Both the position numbers and the translations under genes were made by a program. The notes under the pieces are model-generated. The model did no database searches. It saw only the letters and a program-made list of their open reading frames with translations, and was not told where the DNA came from. A stretch of 64,000 nt of DNA from the NCBI GenBank assembly GCA_032718475.1, contig JAUCBJ010006305.1:1-64000 (forward strand), given 5' to 3'. Of the stretch, positions 58,901-64,000 are shown piece by piece. Numbering within the stretch: position 1 is the stretch's first letter; each line of letters starts with the position of its first letter. This DNA comes from Nemertoderma westbladi. Taxonomy: Eukaryota > Xenacoelomorpha > Nemertodermatida > Nemertodermatidae.

Positions 58901-61444
58901 TCGGGTAACAGATAGGAGTAGCGCCCACACCTACCTTCGGGTAGCAGATAGGAGTAGCGCCCACACCTACCTTCGGGTAACAGATAGGAGTAGCGCCCAC
59001 ACCTACCTTCGGGTAGCAGATAGGAGTAGCGCCCACACCTACCTTCGGGTAACAGATAGGAGTAGCGCCCACACCTACCTTCGGGTAACAGATAGGAGTA
59101 GCGCCCACCCCTACCTTCGGGTAGCAGATAGGAGTAGCGCCCACACCTACCTTCGGGTAACAGATAGGAGTAGCGCCCACACCTACCTTCGGGTAACAGA
59201 TAGGAGTAGCGCCCACACCTACCTTCGGGTAACAGATAGGAGTAGCGCCCACACCTACCTTCGGGTAACAGATAGGAGTAGCGCCCACACCTACCTTCGG
59301 GTAGCAGATAGGAGTAGCGCCCACACCTACCTTCGGGTAACAGATAGGAGTAGCGCCCACACCTACCTTCGGGTAACAGATAGGAGTAGCGCCCACCCCT
59401 ACCTTCGGGTAGCAGATAGGAGTAGCGCCCACACCTACCTTCGGGTAACAGATAGGAGTAGCGCCCACACCTACCTTCGGGTAACAGATAGGAGTAGCGC
59501 CCACACCTACCTTCGGGTAACAGATAGGAGTAGCGCCCACACCTACCTTCGGGTAACAGATAGGAGTAGCGCCCACACCTACCTTCGGGTAACAGATAGG
59601 AGTAGCGCCCACACCTACCTTCGGGTAACAGATAGGAGTAGCGCCCACACCTACCTTCGGGTAACAGATAGGAGTAGCGCCCACACCTACCTTCGGGTAA
59701 CAGATAGGAGTAGCGCCCACACCTACCTTCGGGTAACATATAGGAGTAGCGCCCACACCTACCTTCGGGTAACAGATAGGAGTAGCGCCCACACCTACCT
59801 TCGGGTAGCAGATAGGAGTAGCGACCACCCCTACCTTCGGGTAGCAGATAGGAGTAGCGCCCACCCCTACCTTCGGGTAGCAGATAGGAGTAGCGCCCAC
59901 CCCTACCTTCGGGTAGCAGATAGGAGTAGCGCCCACCCCTACCTTCGGGTAGCAGATAGGAGTAGCGCCCACCCCTACCTTCGGGTAGCAGCTGTCAAAA
60001 GTGGGGCCTTCGGGTTGCCTCCGGCTTCGGACGACTGTTTTCTTTTTTGCTTTTTTTCTACGTAAAGTCTTTGTGAGTAAAGTTAAGTGAAATAAGTTAA
60101 GTTAAATTAAATAAGTTATATATATTTAAAGAATATTCAACTTATTTTCTAGGACTATACTGCTATGCGGGGAGGTGGTGACCACGTCATTAAGAGACCG
60201 TGTTGCTAAGGAGTTACCATGGCTGGAAGCGGTTGTCAACCTTTACTCTATATCCGAATGTCACGACGTATCCGCGTCGAACTTGATCTGCCGCGGGAAG
60301 ATAACGGAAGCCGGGCGTGGCTGCGGGAAGCAGTTCTGCTCGGTGGGTAAATTCCTACCCTGGATCACCGTGTCTATACTCAACGATGTTAATGAATTAC
60401 AGCCGGTTGGCATGCCGGGTCAGGTAAGTAAAGTATTAATTAGTATATCACACTGGTGCTACTGTACTGTATACCACAAACCGGTCCCACAGGTATACCC
60501 TTGTGTGCTCAAAGTAGTTCTACTCTGTAGCACAGTATGTACAGTAGATAATAGTGATTTGCGGGCGGTAAAGGATCACATAACGATAATGAATGATAAA
60601 TTACTAATTGTAAACGATGTACTTGGCAAGTCAGACAAAACAAAAGATCCACGAAGCTACAGGATAGTGGGCCCTTTTACTTACGTGAGGCATATTTGGA
60701 TTTTATAAAGACTAAAGACTCAATTTTTCTTTAACTTACTGTTTTCGTTAGGAAAAGCCTTTCTAGTAATTATTCAAAACAAATTAGGCCTAAAGACAGT
60801 ATATTGAAATAATTACATTACCTAAACTGTACAAGCTACAAAGGTCATACGTACCGGTAAGTTGCAAACAACATACTGTATGGGCCTAATAGAAAGAAAT
60901 ATTAATAAAAATACGCCTTAATAAAATAATAGGAAGGATATAAACCAGCGACACGAGGTGGTATTACTCACTATTTATTACAGATTACAGAATCTGCTGT
61001 TACTGTTATTAGACAAAGAAGACACTGTAATACTGCAAACCATTAATTTCTCACGAAATATGAAACAGAAAGTTTTACATTAACATAATTTTTGATTTTA
61101 TTTTTAAATTATTTTTCGTCCGATTTTCGATATGTATTGTAAGTTTTAGTCCGTCGTATTCGACCCCGCTTTAACACAATTAATTAGTACATACATATGT
61201 ACCCTCATTAATTGATATAATTCATATTCTCTCATTAATTGATATAATTATTGTATTTTTCTATTATATTTCTTATATATTTTTATATATTATTTCCTCT
61301 ATTAACACTTTATCTTTCAGATATTTGTGGGAGGTCCTTCATTAGCTAAGGGTTACCTGAACAGACCGGCGGCCAACGCATATCGATTTATCGACAGGCC
61401 CGAAAATCTACCGGTTTCTTTGGGAGAGAAACTATATCGAACAG
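49882..61444 (+). CDS. NRPS-type adenylation domain gene, exons 1-7, 3' end beyond the window
   Basis: Join 49882-49956, 50393-50567, 50840-51100, 51464-51607, 51787-51949, 60153-60423 and 61321-61444: 1213 bp, 404 codons plus one base, no stop, every intron GT-AG. The enzyme class activates a carboxylic acid as acyl-AMP and usually loads it on a carrier domain. Core motifs run in order: ITYGELDKLT (A1), LKAGGGYVPMDPSYP (A2), AYSSGTTGKPKG (A3, residues 165-175), VFFVWE in place of A4, NLYSISECHDV (A5, 302-312), FVGGPSLAKGYLNRPAA (A6) and KLYRTG (start of A7). A8-A10 and any carrier or reductase domain are not in the window. Val206 stands where FDAS normally has Asp235, so an ordinary alpha-amino acid is not the expected substrate. 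Ebony-like, aminoadipate-type or uncharacterised animal NRPS-like enzymes are the alternatives. Not a bacterial contaminant: it has introns. Confidence 0.9.
50393..50567 (+). CDS. NRPS-like gene, exon 2 (A1 motif)
   Basis: Acceptor ...ATTATAG at 50392; 58 codons plus one base. It contains TYGELDKLTDSLAAHL and ends AILKA-G. Donor GTTGGT at 50568, phase 1. Confidence 0.88.
50568..50839 (+). other. Introns 1-4 of the NRPS-like gene (example: intron 2)
   Basis: Introns 1 (49957-50392), 2 (50568-50839), 3 (51101-51463) and 4 (51608-51786) are 179-436 bp, AT-rich and without inserted elements that I recognise. Intron 1 has short CAGACAGAC-type repeats near 50150-50330. Confidence 0.8.
50840..51100 (+). 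CDS. NRPS-like gene, exon 3 (A2 and start of A3)
   Basis: Acceptor TTGTTTTAG at 50839. It completes the AGGG codon run and reads YVPMDPSYPP through AYSSGTT. Donor GTAAGC at 51101, phase 1. Confidence 0.93.
51464..51607 (+). CDS. NRPS-like gene, exon 4 (end of A3, A4 region)
   Basis: Acceptor TTCCCAG at 51463. It reads GKPKGIVCRHRGAAYSYTW and ends FVWEMMRPLLR. Donor GTTGGT at 51608, phase 1. Confidence 0.92.
51787..51949 (+). CDS. NRPS-like gene, exon 5
   Basis: Acceptor TTCCACAG at 51786. It reads GASLYIIPDNVIYDP and MLFTPSLLETVL. Donor GTACGT at 51950, phase 2. The next intron is 8.2 kb. Confidence 0.9.
52076..52814 (-). mobile_element. Severely 5'-truncated LINE, same family as the 12.6-kb copy, 25-bp target duplication
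   Basis: The insert is 52101-52789 on the minus strand and corresponds to 13909-14598 of the first copy: the last third of the polymerase, 3' tail and (TAG)n end. The 25 bases at 52076-52100 (GGGAGAAAAACTTGGGATAG onward) are repeated at 52790-52814. The coding part has a stop or frameshift but is otherwise close to the first copy. It lies in intron 5, antisense to the host gene. Confidence 0.92.
52805..59992. repeat. 36-bp minisatellite array, ~7.2 kb, ~200 units, in intron 5
   Basis: The unit starts GATAGGAGTAGCGCCCACCC and ends TACCTTCGGGTAGCA. 57.3-59.98 kb is nearly homogeneous, with two common variants (CCCCTACC or CACCTACC; GTAGCAG or GTAACAG). 52.8-57.2 kb is more diverged, with copies of larger blocks. 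Since 36 is twelve codons, frames stay open for up to 858 codons on the minus strand (VGVGATPICYPK or EGRGGRYSYLLP dodecapeptides). I treat these as artefacts. The minus strand is G-rich (GGTAGGGGTGGG in each unit). Confidence 0.96.
53041..56640. repeat. Higher-order duplications inside the 36-bp array
   Basis: The rare junction GGGTAGCAGCGGGTAGCAG at about 53048 recurs at about 54669 (1621 bp apart, 45 units). The rare block GCAGATGAGTAGCGCC recurs near 53926, 55475 and 56296. Blocks of some 0.8-1.6 kb were therefore copied as a whole, with later loss of two units. Confidence 0.85.
59993..60152 (+). other. End of intron 5
   Basis: A short unique AT-rich stretch separates the array from the exon 6 acceptor. 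Confidence 0.7.
60153..60423 (+). CDS. NRPS-like gene, exon 6 (A5 motif)
   Basis: Acceptor TATTTTCTAG at 60152. It reads TILLCGEVVTTSLRDR, NLYSISECHDVS and LPWITVSILND. Donor GTAAGT at 60424, phase 0. Reading on into the intron gives a spurious 177-codon frame. Confidence 0.93.
60424..61320 (+). other. Intron 6 of the NRPS-like gene
   Basis: 897 bp, AT-rich. A weak, partial match to the dispersed repeat occurs near 60738 (TTACTGTTTTCGTTAGGAAA). No other feature is seen. Confidence 0.75.
61321..61444 (+). CDS. NRPS-like gene, exon 7 (A6 and start of A7)
   Basis: Acceptor TATCTTTCAG at 61320. It reads IFVGGPSLAKGYLNRPAA and ends KLYRT-G. Donor GTATAC at 61445, phase 1. The following exon, expected to start with the rest of the TGD motif, is not visible up to 64000. 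Confidence 0.92.
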
Positions 61445-62270
61445 GTATACTACTGTATATTGTAAATAATACAGTATATACTATACTCGTATAGACAGCG
61501 TGTAGTTTAGCTTTATACTGGGTATACTATATTATTTATTATGCCTTGCGTTGGGCACGCACAGGCACAGCTTAGCCAAAATAATTTGCTTATGATATCA
61601 GTGATATCTCGTGTGTGCGTCAATGATGTGAGTGGATAAGACGACCTATATCATGCTCTGCAGCCACAGTATTGATAGATAATATTATTAATAATAATAT
61701 ATATTTATACACCGCGTTTCTGTGCGTGTTTCATTGCTCTACTGTACTGTAACGTACCGTGATGTAGGGCTACAACGTATTTAAGAACTGGAGTGAGAAA
61801 GATGCCAATGGCAACTGGCTTAACATTAAAACAATTAAAACCAAAAAAAATGTTATGTTTTTAACAGCATATCGGCCCGTTACGGCACCAAAATATTAAA
61901 TATGAATAACAGAAATGAAAAAGACTAATTGGAACAAATATGAAAAATACATATTGTAGAAAGTTGTGTCTCAAAGATAAGTATACCGTTTTAATGCAAA
62001 ATTATTGAGTGAAGGAAGACGCATGTAAATTTCTTCGATATTGGGGTTCTCACGTCGTTAATTACATTAATTCGTTTTAGACATTATAGGCATACAGTCA
62101 TTAGTCAGTCGGTCTTACTGTCATTATAAAAAACTGCATAGATAATAATTTTAACTATCATGTACTACTAGTATGCAGTAATAGCTTACATCTACTGGGC
62201 ATTACATAATGCAGTCCACTATACCTTACAGCACGATATACCAACAATATTATCGGTATGTTGGCTGCAT
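61445..62270. other. Presumed intron 7, AT-rich
   Basis: No exon continuing the adenylation domain and no other gene is visible. Confidence 0.55.
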
Positions 62271-62274
62271 GAGT

Positions 62275-62385
62275 GGTTTCTCTTTTAGAATTTTAGTTGG
62301 GCACAGCTTAACGATAGGTGGGATAGAACTTGTAACCTCCAGGTTGGAGGACTGGCGTTCTAACAATTCCGCCGGCGCATGGCAG
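62275..62385 (-). repeat. Degenerate tRNA-like sequence (possible SINE head)
   Basis: On the minus strand GGCGGAATTGTTAGAACGCC resembles a tRNA A box. CCAGTCCTCCAACCTGG resembles an anticodon arm (position 33 is C, not T). GGTTACAAGTTCTATCCC resembles a B box. The acceptor stem is not convincing, so it is more likely a tRNA-derived repeat than a functional tRNA. Confidence 0.4.
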
Positions 62386-62883
62386 CAATTTACGACCTCA
62401 TGGCCTCTATCTGCCCCGACTATCTGGAACTCCCTCCCAAGAGTGTGACGGGATCCAGGAGGGATCCCGATTTATCCGATGTTTAGTTCACGCGTCCCCG
62501 CCGTGTGTAAAGAGTAAAATGAGTTCTGATGTTCGGTGTATATAATGATCAGTCTAATAAGATATAGATATAGGTTGTTGTACACGGAAGGCGGGATACG
62601 GTAACTGAAGTCCCGGTCCTTCCCTAGCTAAACTATCTAACTTAACTAGCACCAATACGATACTGGGATAACTGACTGATATGATTACTGGTAACTGGTT
62701 ATATTGCACGGCGGCCTTATTGCTGTACCTAATCGATGCCTTTCCCCCCTCTGATTGGTTGATATCCCTGTTGGCACCCTTTGGAGTGTTTCCCTTCACT
62801 CCTTGTGTTCTCTCTCGGTTAGGGGTTTGGCCCCTGACCCTCCATTGTGTGTTTCTCCTTCCCTTCCCACTTTATTGGGGTGA

Positions 62884-63044
62884 CACGAGGTTGATATTGG
62901 TAATCAACCTCGTGCTCCCAATATTGCTTTATGGCTCACTCTATGGGTTTGTGTGTTAGCGGAATTGGATAAGCTAACACTCCCCCCCATGCTATCTTCC
63001 CGGTAAGAAGATAGCATCCAACTAAAGTGCGCTACAATTCCGCT
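62884..63044. other. Cluster of three perfect hairpins plus a longer-range pairing
   Basis: Stem 1: 62884-62895 with 62903-62914 (12 bp, loop ATTGGTA). Stem 2: 62953-62960 with 62973-62980 (8 bp). Stem 3: 62989-62999 with 63007-63017 (11 bp, loop CCGGTAA). In addition AGCGGAATTG at 62958-62967 pairs perfectly with 63035-63044, competing with stem 2. This could be a structured RNA or the end of an unrecognised mobile element. No coding frame explains it. Confidence 0.7.
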
Positions 63045-63179
63045 GGAACTCGATCTATTATCGGGTGTGGGGTGGGGTTATTTTCTTGGAGTCGGCTTTC
63101 CAGGCCGCTCCCTATGGGTATGATGTCACTACCCTCTGGCGTCTCGTGTCGGGCCGATCGTGCGCTTCTCTCACACAAT

Positions 63180-64000
63180 TTTTGTTTCCCCAACACTCTC
63201 GCCACTCTAACTTCGCTCTCTAACTCAACTCGCTCTCTCCCCACTCTTACACTCTCCCCACACCTGAATCACACTCTAACTTCTCGCCAACAGCTCTTCT
63301 CACTATCTCCTCTCTACTCTCTGCCACTCCCTAAGGCCCTAATCTCTAATGCTACCCCTGTGCTATCATACTATCTACCTTATCTAAGGTCTAACTTGCT
63401 AACTATCTAACTTCTCTAACTCTAACTAACTCCTAACTCTACTAACTACTAACTCTACTCTCTGCTAACTCTTACTACTTTTAGCTCTAACTAAAAGCCT
63501 CTAACTTTCTACTAACTCTAACTAGAACTCTCTAACTTTCTGCTAAGTCTACTAGCTCTTTTCTAACTCTGACTAAAACCCTCCAACTAACTCTATCTCT
63601 ATCTACGTGGCGCTAACGGTGCCCACAACCACAACCGGTACAACGTACCCTCTTACTAACTCTACCTCCATCTACGTGGCGCTAACGGTGCCCACAACCA
63701 CAACCGGTACTACGTACCCTCTTACTAACTCTACTTCCATCTACGTGGCGCTAACGGTGCCCACAACCACTCTACTACTGCTTCTACTCTGCTACTATCT
63801 TTCTAACTCTACTAACTCTCTACTATCTCTAACTCTACTAGCTGGCACCCTATGTGCCCGTCTCTACCACTCTACTCTATCTACATCTCCACCTCCACTA
63901 ATACCTCTATCTACGTGGCGCTTGCGGTGTCCACAACCTGTCCCTGCTACTACTTTCTACGTGGCGCTTCCGGTGCCCACAACCCCTCTCTTACTACTTT
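63180..64000. repeat. CT-rich low-complexity DNA with 69-bp tandem repeats
   Basis: CTAACT/CTACT-rich DNA surrounds units with TACGTGGCGCTAACGGTGCC at 63604, 63673 and 63742 (69-bp spacing). Diverged units lie near 63913 and 63957. It continues to the window edge and has no coding frame. Confidence 0.85.

Noticed and set aside
57280-59972. Open frames of 819 and 858 codons on the minus strand
   Set aside because: They consist only of 12-residue repeats in overlapping frames of a 36-bp minisatellite. The openness follows from the period and the absence of stops in the unit.
52805-59992. Regular 36-bp repeats resembling a CRISPR array
   Set aside because: Units abut without unique spacers, there are no cas genes, and the array sits in an intron of an animal gene.
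60175-60708. 177-codon plus-strand frame
   Set aside because: Its first part is exon 6 of the NRPS-like gene and the rest is read-through into intron 6 after a clear GTAAGT donor.
62275-62385. tRNA-Gly(TCC) gene on the minus strand
   Set aside because: The anticodon loop lacks U33 and no acceptor stem pairs. It was kept only as a tRNA-like remnant.
62989-63030. Helitron 3' end (hairpin then CTAA)
   Set aside because: The hairpin is followed by CTAA after a few bases, but no 5' TC end, Rep/helicase remnant or AT insertion site was found.

Overview
The window is animal (metazoan) nuclear DNA. Protein-coding regions are sparse and separated by several kilobases of AT-rich DNA. One gene is clearly split by GT-AG introns. 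The sequence is crowded with retrotransposons, DNA transposons, foldback elements, a SINE, satellite DNA and minisatellites. The mix (C2H2 zinc fingers, ChaC, AKAP7-like, a STAND/TPR protein, an NRPS-like adenylation gene, LINE, hAT) suits a non-vertebrate, probably marine invertebrate. I cannot name the phylum.

Layout. 1-513: an inverted-repeat element. 0.9-4.7 kb: a satellite with a 798-bp higher-order period. 4.7-9.5 kb: short repeats, no recognisable gene. 9.5-11.5 kb: an intronless C2H2 zinc-finger gene with about 18 fingers. 12.6-14.6 kb: a 5'-truncated LINE with an open reverse-transcriptase frame and an 11-bp target-site duplication. 14.7-18.4 kb: a minisatellite and several foldback or inverted-repeat elements. 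19.9-20.6 kb: a perfect 76-bp palindrome 45 bp before an intact ChaC-type gamma-glutamylcyclotransferase. 22.7-23.0 kb: G-rich tandem repeats. 25.5-27.6 kb: a 707-residue AKAP7-like 2H-phosphoesterase-fold protein. 31.5-35.0 kb (minus): a 1160-residue STAND NTPase/TPR protein with a repeat-encoded C-terminus. 35.4-35.7 kb: a tRNA-derived SINE. 36.0-39.3 kb: a DNA transposon with about 140-bp terminal inverted repeats and a 9-bp target duplication, carrying a decayed CR1/L2-like LINE. 39.7-41.4 kb: a hAT element with a decayed transposase. 45.6-47.7 and 48.7-49.1 kb: inverted arrays of one 10-bp repeat.

49.9-61.4 kb and onward out of the window: a plus-strand gene for an NRPS-type amino-acid (or amine/acid) adenylation domain. 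I could join seven exons in frame (404 codons). Its fifth intron is 8.2 kb long, mostly a 7.2-kb, 36-bp minisatellite of about 200 units, plus a second copy of the 12.6-kb LINE family. 61.4-64.0 kb: intron or flanking DNA with three tight hairpins, a tRNA-like remnant and CT-rich repeats.

The host genes do not form a pathway or operon. The strongest candidate for unusual biology is the NRPS-like adenylation gene, which lacks the aspartate normally used to bind an alpha-amino group. Next come the palindrome at the ChaC start, the hairpin cluster at 62.9-63.0 kb, and an unrecognised dispersed repeat of about 55 bp. Very long open frames in the arrays (up to 858 codons) result from periods compatible with the triplet code and are not annotated as genes.
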